Origin: Ramazzottius varieornatus
Taxonomy: Eukaryota; Tardigrada; Eutardigrada; Parachela; Ramazzottiidae
Direction: 5' to 3'
DNA: 64,000 nucleotides
NCBI GenBank assembly: GCA_001949185.1
Contig: BDGG01000003.1
Span: forward strand, 1,693,270-1,757,269
Part shown: positions 9,159-20,950 of the stretch, piece after piece
Position numbering within the stretch: position 1 is the stretch's first letter
Layout: every line of letters begins with the position of its first letter
Made by a program: the position numbers and the translations under genes
Notes under the pieces: model-generated
The model's database searches: none
What the model was told of the DNA's origin: nothing
Seen by the model: the letters and a program-made list of their open reading frames with translations, nothing else

Positions 9159-12014
9159 TCAATCGCGTTCTAAATCAGGATGCGACAATATGCCGCAAAG
9201 TTCTTTCGTAATTTCTTTGGTTGCTCCAGCCACCACACGACGCGCCATCTGGTCGAAATCCCCACCTGCAATAACCCACGCAATCCAGTCAGTGGCAAGT
9301 CTCGTCCATCTGTACATTAGAAAGGAACATGCAGAAGGTAAAGACAAACCTGTTGGGTCGCAGACATATCCTCCAGCTTCTCGTACGATGATACTCCCAG
9401 CGGCGACATCCCAACAGTGAATCCCGTACTCGTAATTGATATCACCGGCACCCTTCGCTACCATGCACAGGTTCAGCGCCGCGGATCCTAACGCCCGAAT
9501 CCTGAAAACGAAATTAAAGCAGCTAGCATCGGTTTCCGAAGTGCCTCACATTTCTATTCAATATTACTGAAACCGTGCGCCACCCGGAAGAACGATCTGG
9601 TCAAATGTCGGAATCTGACATAGAGAATGGATTTCGGTGTCAGTAATTTACGGTAAAAAAATAATTTGCTGTTCGCCATAACATACGTTCGGGAAGCAGC
9701 ACCTGCCCGCCCGAAAATAAGTTTTCTTTCAGAAACGTTTTTATTGCAGTTTTTAATTAGCCGAAGTAAATGATAAATTCATTAAACTACTGTTGCTCTG
9801 CCGGTTTCGGGGGAGAAAAAAACATTTGTTGAGAAAGATGACGTTTTTGAGCTATCTTATCCCACCCGGCAGTTTTCCAAACAGGACATGCTTTGTCATA
9901 ACTGGAACGGGCAATCTATAGCCCTCTCGTTGTCGTACGTTTTGAGATGTAGCGTAGATTTTTAAAACCGCTGGTGGTAACAAAAGAATCTTTCTGGCAA
10001 AGGAGTGAAAATTTTCAAAATCACGCCACAGACTGCACCAGCTCCAGCAATCGACCGCAAGGTTAAGGTGGAGCTTCCGTATGCTCACACGAAAGACAAC
10101 ACCGTACACTATGCTCAGTAAAATGGAAGGGATCGAAAAATCGCTTCAAACCACAGGTAAAATTTTTTCAGTTAAGCGTTCGCAAAACGAAAATTCCATG
10201 CTGAAAGACCTATACATCGGGTTTTCGAGATTTTCTAAAACCGATCGACATTTTTGCTGATAAAAATGAATCCAGTCTAATTCGTTATCAATTTCCCAGT
10301 TAATCATAAGCTCACACCATAAGACTAGAACCCACGCCGGTTTGTTGTAGTTCCGAAGGAATTTGCGCTCTTGTCAATTAACCAGTAATGTTTGACGAAC
10401 TATCAGTCTGCAAGAAATACGGCATCTCAACAACGGGTCGGTCAGAGGCTCCCCGCGTGGTCGTGGTTTCGCAGAGGTCCACAATGAAGAAATCATTAGC
10501 CTACCCGAGGACACATATGATGACCACATATGACCACGGGTAGGCTAATGATTTTGCATCGTACGAATTTTGGACTGGCTTCTCGTACATGGTAACTTTT
10601 TGTATGCTGACTGTAGCTTCTGAGGCCAACTTCTTTCATGGAGCCATTGATAAATAAATTTTTAATAATTTAAATTAAAGATTTTGGAACGATCTGGCAA
10701 ATGCACCCGCCCCGTTATGGCGAACAAAACCTTTTCACCTGCCTAAGAACCATACATTTATTACGTAAGCATTTGATATCAGGAGGTCCGAGCACTACCC
10801 ACCCCAAGTAAGCAAACTCAATCCATCAACTGGCTTTTGCATAATGGGCCGTAAGATTCCGGCGACCACTACCCATCCCTGCCTAATAAGCTAATAAATA
10901 TCAGTGGACAGTTTAAAGATCAATTTACCCATGAGCGTTGGTCGAAAGTACGGCCTTGAAGTTTTTGTAGAAGCAATCCATTCTTAACGGATCGCGAGCC
11001 GCACCCACTTCCGTGATTACGAGTGATCCTTGCAGGGCTACAGTCAGAAACGAAATCGATACACTATTCAATGAAGTTGCCTCTTCCTGACAGGGGCTAA
11101 TGAAAACAAGTTGGAAACAAGGCGGAGTGATCGGATAAGACTCATTCACTTACTAGTTGCATGAGTTACTTTGATGGGAAGTCCGTTGCAGAAAGCTCCC
11201 TGCCCCACGACGGCAGTATACATCTCGTCGGCCATTACATGGTAAATTATCCCTGCTACCAGCTGCAAAACGTAAACCATTCTTCCAGACAATCTGTCGA
11301 ACTGGAAACCGCTCCAAGAAAGTTGGTTAAAGATAATCAGACATGAAAAGCATCAGCAGTATTTTCTAAGACTCGTCCACTAGTGTCATCCTAAAATCTA
11401 ACGGAATATTCGTAGTAAATTCAGTTCCGACTTGAAATTACCTCCTTGTTTATGGAAAGCCCGATGGAAACTGCGACATAAGGAAAGGTATGTACGAAAT
11501 TTGTGGTCCCGTCGATCGGATCTGGAAACCATAAAGAGTATTTATGCTTAGATAAGGCTTTGAAATAATTCCTGATGGTTTTCTGTCTTACCGATTATCC
11601 ACGTCGGTGCATCTGTAAGACTGACTTTCAGACCTCCAGCAACGGATTCTTCTCCGATGAACCTGCAAGACCGAGGACGTCTTTTCAGGGGCGAGAAATG
11701 CCATCGATATTGTACTTACTGATGATCGGGGTATCGTTCTTTCAGGGAGTTAATGATGAAAGTTTCCACCGCCTTGTCGGTTTCGGTAACGAGATCTACC
11801 ACGGAAGACTTCAAGTCGAAAGATTTTTCCATAACAATAGCTCTCCGAATAGTCTGCAACAACACGTCACGCTGAGAGAATCTCGATTACATAACAGCTC
11901 ACCGGAAACACCTGGATGACTACAAGCTCAGCTTACCTCTCCAGCTTCCTTCGCCACAAACTCGGCGAACAAGGCAAATGCCTGAATGTCCGAGGTACTC
12001 CCCGTTACAGGCAT
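9159..12014 (-). CDS. IMPA1: Inositol monophosphatase
   Basis: Eight exons (12014-11937, 11853-11720, 11662-11592, 11521-11442, 11262-11154, 11037-10929, 9501-9350, 9265-9159) give 279 aa, the usual length of the family. It is a Mg2+-dependent, lithium-sensitive phosphatase that releases inositol from inositol monophosphates in the cytosol. Metal-site motifs are intact: [27 protein letters not shown] (DPIDGT signature) and [10 protein letters not shown]. The N-terminus ([13 protein letters not shown]) fits the family helix. Intron 6 is long (10928-9502, about 1.4 kb) and holds a half copy of the palindromic repeat and an 18-bp perfect hairpin; the other introns are short. All phases agree across the eight exons. 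Confidence 0.95.
9568..9605 (+). repeat. Half copy of palindromic GTGGCGCA element
   Basis: Only the right half is kept (CGTGCGCCAC then GAAGAACGATCTGGTC), inside the long IMPA intron. Confidence 0.5.
10490..10554. repeat. Perfect 18-bp hairpin in IMPA intron 6
   Basis: Arms at 10490-10507 and 10537-10554 (AAATCATTAGCCTACCCG and its exact reverse complement) flank a 29-nt loop that itself contains two CACATATGA copies. Confidence 0.85.
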
Positions 12015-12696
12015 CTTCCAGCTGGCGTAGAAATGTTCCAGGTATTAAGTCCACGGAAGATGTGCGGTTGGACTTACCCGAACCGGAGGAAGATGGAATC
12101 GGCCGAATCGCCCAGAAAATTTCGAAGTCACAAAAATTCCGAAGATTGTCTGACAAGAACCCCCGGGGCGAAAATTCTAATATAACCGCAGCCTTGCGCA
12201 GACTCCAGAGTGACACTGGTTTAAATCTTATAGGGTGACTGGGGTGAGTCCTGGGTAACCCCCTTCCGACGCCAGGGGACTTTTTGATAGTTCGTACTTC
12301 CAGCTTAAGGAGGTCGATCTTTCCTGACAGTAGTTAGCTGACAGTCTTGCTGGGCTTCTAAGAAAGATGAAACGCCAACAAACTTCATTGTTCGTAACGG
12401 GAGAGGGAAGAAAAGTATAATACAACAGAGGGTGGAAGCACCCATGGGGAGGTGAGCAAACTGTACAATAAAAAATAAGGCATCAATATAATCATCAGGG
12501 TGTCTGCATCATTTCGCTTCAAACGAGTGCATTGAACCACACAAATTTGTCAAAAAAAAGACGTTAGGTACGTTAAGTATCACAGCGCCTCTTACGGCTA
12601 TCTGAAATCTCACAGCAAACTGTCTTTTCCGCGCACCGAATACGCATCACGCAACTTCAGCGGTTTTCATCAGGAACACGACTTCCCACATTAAAC

Positions 12697-14595
12697 TCAT
12701 TCTGCTGCTTCGTGATCCACGCGAGATCGCATGAGAAGGTAGACGACGGATTCATATACACACATGGTCACGGCTGAAAGCAGACAAAACGATCAAATAC
12801 CCAGAAGACCCAAATTAACAGGACTGAAGCCGTCGAGGTCCGCCGGCACACACCCACATACTCGCACCGTGCTCTGTAATTAACGTATTAGTACTAATCG
12901 GTGTATGCGAGTGTAGCCCTTGCTAGCCGACCTCCAAACTACCTCTCGAACAACCATTCCTACTGACACAAGAGTTTCGAAGGACAAAAACTACCTGTGT
13001 TTGGGATCTGTCGTATCAAGTGAGCAGTTAGACCACGATAAAGACCGCGGTATCCTTCTTCTTTTGCTACAACGGATAAAGTTTGCCAAAACGAGCGGTA
13101 TTTCGTTCCTTCTTGACGTAGTCTCGTCCGAGCCACTTCTGAAGAAAGAAGGAACAGTAAAGTCAGATTTGTATGGTACAGTTGCTTCTTTCCTGTCATG
13201 AGCTGGGTGAAGTAAATAAGTGGGAGATGGACAACAAACCGTGGGGATAGGCCAGGGTCGAAGCGATGGTTTTGCTGCAGGCAGCTGCTCCCATGAATCG
13301 AACGAAATCTTTGGTGGAGCGATCTTCCAGTACTCCGGGTCGAACATGGTCAGCAAGGATTTTGGATTTGATAGTCTCGTAAATGCAAAAGTGGATGATG
13401 GTTTCGGAAACCCCAAAGTAGGAGGCGCTGATACCCTTGTAGAACCCGAGTACACCGCTAGTCCTGTAAATCTTTTTGGCCACCTCTAGGGCGCTCAAAC
13501 TTCCGTCCTTTCTGCAAAACGATACAAAACTAAATCTACCGATCTACATATTTCCACGGAGAATCAAAGGGTAGAAAATAAATGGTCGTTACCTTTGATC
13601 CAGTTGTAGCCTCGTCTTGACAAACCATACAGGGTTCGTAACAGTGCAAGCGGAAATTCCTGTAATGGGATACGTAAATGACAGATTCACAATGCAAATG
13701 AACGAGAGACCGAACGGTGTGCAATGCGGATCGATTTTCCGCAGGAGGTGCCGCACCTGCAGTTCCGGCGGAGCAAATGTGGACGAGAGGACTGTTGGGC
13801 GGTAGACGATCGTTGAAGAAAGCTTTCGATGTTGAGTAGAAGGAAAAGTATATGGCTCGGGAAGGAGCAACGCCGAAAACCGTCGGTGCAAGGCCTTTGA
13901 AGAGTCCTCTTGGTCCTTCCGTTTCGACGATATACCTGTTGCATGTCAAACGTAAAACTAACTCTGACAGATGATGGCTATTAAAACTGGGAAGTGAAAG
14001 GATATTCTTACTTGAGGCAACGGACCAGCTTTAGGTTACGGAATAGTCCACGCGGTGCTGAGTCTTTTGTCGGGGTACTCCTGTCAGTGAGCGTGGAGGT
14101 TGGAGAGGCTCCTATAAGACATGCTTGAAGTCCACGAAGACGAAGATACTGAAGAGATGGCTCACGTTTGGGTCTCACGTCGTCGAAGGTGGCCACCGAA
14201 GACTGAAGGCGTGTCTTGACTACTTCCAGGGGACATGTAACAATGGCGCCAGCTGTTCCTCCAGCACTGCAAAGTCAGAAAGTCATCAGGAAGTTGTAAT
14301 CACGCAAAAGCGACGTGACACAAGTACTATCCTATAGACCGCGCATTGATGTCAAGACACCAACACCATGCACCTGTGAACCTAATCAGACAAACTGTGT
14401 AAACGCATTACGTCATTCGCCACTTCGAGCAAACTGGCGCACACTTCCATCAACAATCAATGGACAGTACCAGCTATAAGAAAATCAGCTGATTTATTCG
14501 GAAATTTTGAGCAAAGGTTTTGCTGACCATCTGGCAGGAGCGCCGGACATGACTTACCCGCCAGCAACAAGATGTACCAAGGTGTCCGAGGACAT
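12697..14595 (-). CDS. SLC25A36: Mitochondrial pyrimidine nucleotide carrier (SLC25A33/36 type)
   Basis: Seven exons (14595-14558, 14266-14012, 13935-13757, 13659-13593, 13511-13240, 13138-12995, 12773-12697) give 343 aa. The three carrier repeats are present with their signature hexads: PLEVVK in [17 protein letters not shown] in [14 protein letters not shown] and PHEVAR in [27 protein letters not shown] and [20 protein letters not shown] are diagnostic of the SLC25A33/A36 branch, which exchanges pyrimidine nucleotides across the inner mitochondrial membrane; the substrate is inferred from the family. A linker after repeat 1 (about residues 40-90) is longer and Ser/Thr-rich, as in SLC25A36. 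The start MSSDTLVHL gives the correct N-terminal position just before helix 1. Confidence 0.95.
14411..14456. repeat. Degenerate palindromic GTGGCGCA element
   Basis: CGCCACTTCGAGCAAACTGG followed by CGCACACTTCC resembles a damaged unit of the family, in intron 1 of the carrier gene. Confidence 0.35.
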
Positions 14596-14639
14596 AGCCC
14601 CAACCTAGTCATTCATTGCTCCAAGTATACGATGCTGAA

Positions 14640-15600
14640 TAAAAATAAAAGCAAAAGATGCAGCGCACTGAGCCACCGGAAGAGGTGAAATCCGGACAGC
14701 TATTGCACATCCTGCTGGCTGCGGCAAATGAGTACGGCGAAGGTAGATTCAGTAGGGCATACGGATCATCCCTGGTAGTTGGATATCTCGCCGAGATTAT
14801 TCCTTGAGGAAGCTTACGGACGCAGAAGCGACCAAGTACAGAAGGAACGAAGTGAAAACTGGAATATGCGGAATTGCGGATTGAGGAAAAATAGAACTTT
14901 CGGACTTTCGATTTTCACATGCGCAGTCTTGTGGGTCGACCCCGATTAGCCACTTCAATCAAATCAAAAACTCCCAAAGCTCAGAATCAAGTTCCTTTTC
15001 AATTTTCGCATCTTTAGTTTAGACTCCAGGGTTCCGAATTGCGAAGAGCAGTAACATTCCTCTTTCATCAGGAAACTCGAGAACATCTTCAACGTAATGG
15101 TTCTCCCGTCAAGGAACGTCTGCTCGACGAAATCTTCGGTAAGTGTTGCAATTAGAGTATTGTCGAAAGAGGGACTGACGACGAGCCTCCAGCACTCGAG
15201 TGACCAGTGACCACTGACTGAGTTCCGTTACCCGAGAGCGATTTTCCGAAAAAGCTTCAAACTTATCTGGATAGTAAAGTGAAACCTACTACTTTCTCAG
15301 GCTAGGACATACCGACTGCAAACCACGACCGCGAAAGCGAACACACTTCCTTGAACTGATTACCCAAACGTCAGAACTGAATAAAATAAGAAGCAGTGTA
15401 CGATTAAGCGATAAAATTGCGTTCGACGAGAAGAGTAACCATCGAACAAACGCAGTTCCTTCTGCAACGTTCTGCCAGAAAAAATAGATTGGTATGGTAC
15501 TACATCCAGAAACTACTCAAGTGAAGAAGAAAGAAAACGTAAGACAGCGTTTCGATAAAATCTTTCTGGATTCGAACTTTCCGTTTCTTCTTCGATCTCT
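14640..15600. other. Spacer between carrier and UBE2G2
   Basis: The carrier promoter region and the UBE2G2 3' flank. Short unsupported ORFs only. Confidence 0.5.
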
Positions 15601-15602
15601 CC

Positions 15603-16314
15603 TCAGTCGATCCCCAGTGTTTTTCTGGCCAAAATCTGCGCTCTTCGCTTGAAATCATCGCGGTTTTCCCGATACGTTTTGGCGGCGTCAACGTTAGCCG
15701 GACTTTCGTCATTGGGTTCAGCCAACATGCTCATCACAGACAGCAATATCTTCTCGATACTCTGAACGGGACTCCAGCGTTCGGCGCTGGTCTCGTAACC
15801 CATCGGATCATCGCCCGGAGGATGTAGGATAGAGATACAGACCCGGCCGTCCGGATAGATGTTGGGGTGAAACATCTCGCACGTGAAAACCATCTTCGGT
15901 GGACTCAACGGATAGTCGGAAGGAAACGTTAGCTTTGTGGGGAAGATGCCTCCTTCGAAGAATGTGCCTTCCGGTCCAGGAATCAGCGCCTCCCATTCAA
16001 AGTAGTTCTCATCACTCACGGGTCCAGCCATGATGCCTGCAAGCAACCGAAGCAAGGATAATTTTCCTCCAGAATTAAAAAACACGTTACCGCACTCATC
16101 AAAACAGTTATGCAGTGTCATGAAACCGATCTACGGTGGGAAAAACCACGTGACCTGCCATATAAGCGTGAAAGTCACGGTATCGACAATTGTACTGCAG
16201 AAGGCCGTTTCGATATCTGCGGTGCGTCAACAGCTTAATAAGCTCACCTTCCGGAGGATCCTGTAGCAGTTGCTTGTATTCAGCCATCAGGCGCTTCAAA
16301 GCTGGTCCAGCCAT
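15603..16314 (-). CDS. UBE2G2: Ubiquitin-conjugating enzyme E2 G2
   Basis: Two exons, 16314-16248 and 16036-15603, give 166 aa (human 165). This E2 works with gp78 and HRD1-type ligases in ER-associated degradation (family knowledge). The whole UBC fold is present: [20 protein letters not shown], the YPLSPPKM and [14 protein letters not shown] motifs, and the active-site Cys in [12 protein letters not shown] at residue 89, the same number as in human UBE2G2. The acidic active-site insertion [16 protein letters not shown] that marks G-type E2s is retained. The gene is divergent from the following locus, with about 370 nt between start codons. Confidence 0.97.
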
Positions 16315-16687
16315 CTTGTCTTCGTCCGGGAGAAAACTTTACTACAACACCGTTATCCGGAAATGGAAGAAAGGCTCCGATACAGACAAGACAAGCCTCT
16401 GGAAGTTCCGTAAAGTACAGCTGAGAATGAAGATCGGAAAAATGAAACCTAGTCAGGTCACATTAGAGACTGTACACTTTGCGGCATGACAAAAGTAAGG
16501 GTTAGCTTGTCGTCGACCGGTAAACACCAGAAAAGGCAGGCCGATGAATGTTCACTCTCGCCTTTGAACTAACGCATGGAAAATACGAGAAAATGAAACG
16601 TCCGAATAACGCCCTGTACGGCGTACGTCATGAATTTCTTCACCAGTCCTACTTCCCTCATGACGTAACGGGCATTGTTCCTGTCAG

Positions 16688-16974
16688 ATGGATCGAAGCG
16701 CGTCACAACACCAATCAGCTGATGAGTTTGGCACCACCGGAGTGACAACCGACAGGAAAACTTTCATTCCCATTTTTTCTCCTTCCGTTTCCAGTGGATC
16801 TTCCAGGAGTACCAGGACCGGCCAGCCCTGTCGCAGCAAGGTGCTCAACAGGGGACGTCACCGAGGATCGTGGAATACATGCGAGAACGGAACTGCGTTG
16901 AAGAATACCTTGGTAAACTGGCTGACGTATATCCCACGTTATTTTCAAAAACGAATAATCCTTATTCCGGTTGA
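16688..16974 (+). CDS. Possible small protein just upstream of TCF25
   Basis: Exons 16688-16741 and 16795-16974 would give a 77-aa protein of unrecognised family. The second exon is the better supported: it follows a good acceptor (CCGTTTCCAG) and reads WIFQEYQDRPALSQQGAQ through RIVEYMRERNC to a stop, soluble and helix-like. The first exon relies on a weak GTGACA donor. The stop codon lies only 17 nt before the TCF25 ATG. It may be a separate cistron on a shared mRNA, a coding leader, or chance. Function unknown. Confidence 0.38.
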
Positions 16975-16991
16975 GCAGGAGCTGCACGAGG

Positions 16992-19900
16992 ATGTCCGGA
17001 AGAGCAAAGTCTCAACCCAAAGCCAAGCCTACGGCGAAGAAAATGAACAAGCCACCCGTCGAGAACACCAAGACTGCCAGAGTTAAGCCGAAAACTACGG
17101 CTAAAGTGGATATCGTGGAAGATCCATCGACCACTTCTTCTTCCGACCAGTCTCCAACACCACAACGCGCAGGTAATCGCTTTGCACTTCTGGACGACGG
17201 TGACAATGACGATGTTAGTTCGCAAGAAGAGACCAGTGAGAAGGAGACCGGTAATGACTCCGAGCAAGTAACAGTGGACACCGTCAACAACGCCAAGAAG
17301 AAGATGAAACGGAAGAAGAAAGCCAGCCATTCCTTAGCTGCATCACACGACAGGAACATTGCACCTGTCCCAAAAGACTGGAAGGATATGACAGAAGAAC
17401 AGTTGTTGGACTCGCTCGCAGCATTAAACGTCCACAGGACAGAAGCGGGGGATGAAGAAAAGAAAGACTACTCCTCTGCGACGTTCTCCGTCATCAACCC
17501 GAAACTTCTCAACTACCGCTACGAATTCCAGAAGACGGTCGGGAAAAGTGGTATGTCAGCGCTGCTACCTGATACAGGGTTGCCGGCGAAGAATAGTCGG
17601 GGACTGTCCAAAGGAATACAGCATTTGTTCGTCACGCCCCAACCGAATGTACAAGACCCGAAAATCTTCATGGACCGATGTACGAGCTTGCGTTCCTTTT
17701 AAGATGCATGGTTTTATTTTGACATTATTCTTACAGTTATGAGCTTGGATAAGGAGTCGCCCAGTTCTTCGAACTTAATTTTCAAGCGCCTGAAGAAGTA
17801 CAAGGAACTTCAGAGGGATTTCCTCATGATGGTGCATTCCAGTCAGGACCAGGTCATCCAAGAGGTGCTGCATCAGATGCCGTATCATACCGACGCGCTG
17901 CTTCTGATGTGTAGTATTTACGAACGGGACGATAACTATTCCAGTGCTCGACAAACCATCAGTAAATAACAAATGGAACCATACTCGACACCATTGTTCT
18001 CCTAGCTGACGCACGTTTTCAGTCTTATTGTCTTAAAGCGCACGCCAGTTGGGAAAACAGTGTTATCGAGTTTGTTTGCCAAGGTCCCAAGCTCTTTGCT
18101 TGAAGATTCCTGGATTCCAAAGAAATGTAATATTGAATATTAATTTTTGGTTTTTGGTTTTAGAGAATGCTCTGTTGTCGCTTCAAAGTTGCTTCGATCA
18201 TCATCAACGCAACAACCCTCATCTTCACCGGTTCAGCTATGTCCACCCAGCGAACCGTTCTTACTTCATCGCCCTCTTCAAACATATCCTTCTATCCACT
18301 TCACGCTTCCCGCTGACCGCTCTGGAAACTGCGAAATATTTATTCAAGTAATGCAGATCACAAAATATAATTCAGAAATAGTTCAAAATCAAATCGAAAG
18401 CAGTTTAAAAAAATCCACAAGCATTTCGAAAACGTTGGAGCATCACTGTTTGTAAAAGAATCTTGAAGTAAAAAATCTTGAAATATTAGAAAATCTTGAA
18501 GTATTCTGCTTCTGATGATCGTGTCACACGATTCGTTTGGGTATTTTTGCAGTTTGAATCCGAAGGAAGATCCGCTGGCTGTGATTCTGATGATCGACTA
18601 TCTAGCTCTAAAGGCCAAAGATTATTCGTACCTTTTAGCCTTCTACGATGTTCTCAAGGACCAAAAGCAGCTGGAAATGCTTCCCAACTACGCCTTCTCC
18701 GTGCCTTTGAGTTTATACCTGCAGACCATCCAGTCTAGCTCTGACACGGAAGTACCCGAAGAACTCGAGAAAGCGAGCCGAGGGCTGAAAGAAGCGCTGT
18801 TGAGGTTTCCCAACACGCTGTGGCTGCTGTCAGAGAAGGTAAAAACGAATTCGCAAACAGAAATATTTTGATAGCCAGGCAAGCAAAATCGGCAAGAGTG
18901 CTTTCCAAGTGGCACACTTCCAGCCATTATATGTCGTAATTAACACTGAACTTGTACGCCACTTGGGAGAGTTATATTGTTGCGTTTGTTTGCCGAGCAG
19001 CCACTTTGCAGCTTTTATTTTGTTGCTTTCTTGCAGTTGAATTTTCCGGTGGACCGAGAAGTGTCTTCCTCGCACTTATTTCACAAAGTTCGAAGCGAAA
19101 GCAACGACGGGTTGGATATGCTGCAACAACTCTACGTCCGAAGGTGCTCCGACTTCTGGAAGGAACCTTCGGTGGTGGAATGGCTGAGTGAAACGGCGAA
19201 GGCGCTGATAGCTGAAACGGTCACTTCGACTGAAATGCAGGATAAGATCACGCTTTACAGCAATAAGTAAGGGATTTCGAACTGCTGTTTGACTCGATTG
19301 TGGGAAAACGTTGTGGTGGTTTTTACAGCCGGAAGAAGTTGTACCGGGGAACTCCCAGCAGCATTTGGCGGCATATCATACTGCTGAACATTCCGGACTC
19401 GGAACGCATCTTCAACTTGAGGCTGTTGACGGTTAGGACATGTTGAGCAGCTCATCTGGAACGTGGGCAAATGACTTGAACCGGGTCGTTGTCTCAAGTG
19501 GCGCAGGTGTTCAGTGCATTCGGCTGGATGTATGCGTCACTCGGGAGAACGATCTGGTTCAAATCAGTTGTTCACGTTCCATCTGTGGCACCATTTTGGT
19601 GGTGGTGGAAAAATTAATGTATTACTGGAGTATTTTTGTAGGAGTCCCAGAGTTTTATTTTCCCCTTCGATCCGATTCCGCCCAAGAATTCCGAAGAGCG
19701 GGATGAATGGGACCTTCGCGTCCATCTTTCACCGGAGAGTCCTAGGCGACCAGCTGCGGCTACCCCGACGGTGGTGATACCGGAAGGAGAAGCTGCAGGG
19801 GACGTAGTGCAACGGGTCGTGCAGGCAACCGGGCTGTTCTTCCGGATGCTGTTTCCGTCCACTGCAGTCCAGGCTGCCGTAGCTGAACAGGTATGAACTT

Positions 19901-20075
19901 TGATTTTGCTCTATCCAACGCACTGACTTGACGGACTCTTGTGTTACAGGACGCTTCTTCCATCCTTGGTGGCGATATCGTGATGGGTGCTGCCATTTCC
20001 GAACAGGACGAGAACGGCGACGAGCTGCGGGCAAGCTTGGAAACTGTGGCTTCGCGGGCTAGCAGGAAACTCTGA
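16992..20075 (+). CDS. TCF25: TCF25 / NULP1 homologue (ribosome quality control)
   Basis: Eight exons: 16992-17679, 17737-17961, 18164-18347, 18553-18838, 19037-19266, 19329-19431, 19642-19890, 19950-20075; 696 aa. The order matches TCF25/Rqc1: a basic N-terminus, GNRFALLDD, Lys-rich KKKMKRKKK, then the helical-repeat domain (LHQMPYHTDALLLMCSIYER; LNPKEDPLAVILMIDYLAL; LPNYAFSVPL) and the C-terminal FDPIPPK. In yeast and humans it is part of the ribosome quality control complex, where it directs K48 ubiquitin linkage by Ltn1/Listerin on stalled nascent chains. The donor ending exon 1 (T|GTACGA) is poor and is the least certain junction. Introns 3, 4 and 6 carry palindromic repeat pieces. A long inverted repeat begins about 30 nt after the stop. 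Confidence 0.92.
18033..18083 (+). repeat. Half copy of palindromic element, TCF25 intron
   Basis: GCGCACGCCAGTTGGGAAAAC then TATCGAGTTTGTTTGCC match the right half and flank of the family. Confidence 0.5.
18900..18998 (+). repeat. Palindromic GTGGCGCA element, TCF25 intron 4
   Basis: CCAAGTGGCACACTTCCAGCC and GTACGCCACTTGGGAGAG arms, then the GTTTGTTTGCCG flank. Confidence 0.7.
19468..19575 (+). repeat. Palindromic GTGGCGCA element, TCF25 intron 6
   Basis: Arms extend beyond the core: CTTGAACCGGGTCGTTGTCT on the left is the imperfect complement of GGAGAACGATCTGGTTCAA on the right. Confidence 0.75.
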
Positions 20076-20103
20076 CACCTTTTCCGAAATTTTTCTTCAC
20101 TAC

Positions 20104-20690
20104 GGTCACGCTCAATGGTCATCGCCACCCCATAGTCCTCCTTCGGCTCTCTGTATCTTGTGATCCCGTTGTCCGATTCCGATGGTTCAAGCGGCATCAT
20201 GTAGAGCACTCTTTGTACGTTTTGATCACGTGACCATGATATCGCCGCTTCAATCAGTCAAGCGGCGAGTATGGGTGCTTTAAGCAAGGAAATGAGGCCT
20301 GTTTTTGGAGTCTTGTTTCTCGTCACGTGGCAAACGAAGGGGAAAACCTGAACAGCCAGAATGTAGCACAGTCATCCCTCTATAGATCGTATCAAAAGAG
20401 ATCTCTGGGAAAATTTCCGCACGAAAATTTTCCCTATGGGTTCTACAGCCTACTTTTCCAATGAAATTAAGTAGTCGTATTTTCTTCTTGCTAATTTGTC
20501 AACTTTGCTGTATGTAACTATGCTTATCCGAAAGTGCAGTCTTTGAGCTGTTTAAATTTGCCACGTGATCAAAACGTACAAAGAGTGCTCTACATGATGC
20601 TGCTTGAATCATCGGAATCGGACAACGGGATCACAAGATACAGGGAGCCGAAGGAGGACTATGGGGTAGCGATGACCATTGAGTGTGACT
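20104..20690. repeat. Long inverted repeat in TCF25 3' flank
   Basis: About 128-bp arms at 20104-20232 and 20562-20690 are inverted and nearly identical (a handful of mismatches by eye), separated by about 330 bp. The left arm starts about 30 nt after the TCF25 stop, so read-through would make a long double-stranded hairpin. A TIR-like CAGTCATCCCTCTATAGAT lies in the spacer at about 20368. Confidence 0.85.
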
Positions 20691-20950
20691 GTATGTCCTC
20701 AGGTATTGCTTCTGGCTCCTGTTTTCTGCTACAGTCCGGTCGTTCGAGAAGTAGACATCCTTCTTCCATTTTTATTCTTTACCAGTCAAACATTTACCGT
20801 ACAGCTTGCCAGAAACAGAAGAGGGTGACGTCAAGAGTCCGCTAACAATCAATACGAAAGAAAATCAACACTTCTTTTCCACCATGTGAAAAGCGCCAGA
20901 TTTTCGAAAGCAATTTCGTGTAGTCGAGCCGTCAACATCTGGCCATCCCT

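Noticed and set aside
10925-11149. Reading straight through from the GPR-like hydrophilic stretch into the IMPA exon
   Set aside because: A strong GTAAGT donor at 11153 and TGTAG acceptor at 11038 give a product that matches inositol monophosphatase in length and sequence, so the intervening bases are intron.
17012-17359. Antisense frames opposite TCF25 exon 1 with hydrophobic sequence
   Set aside because: Produced by Lys/Glu-rich codons on the coding strand.
20534-20845. Plus-strand frame over the right arm of the inverted repeat
   Set aside because: The same peptide appears from the left arm on the minus strand because the arms are copies; no sign of a gene beyond the repeat.
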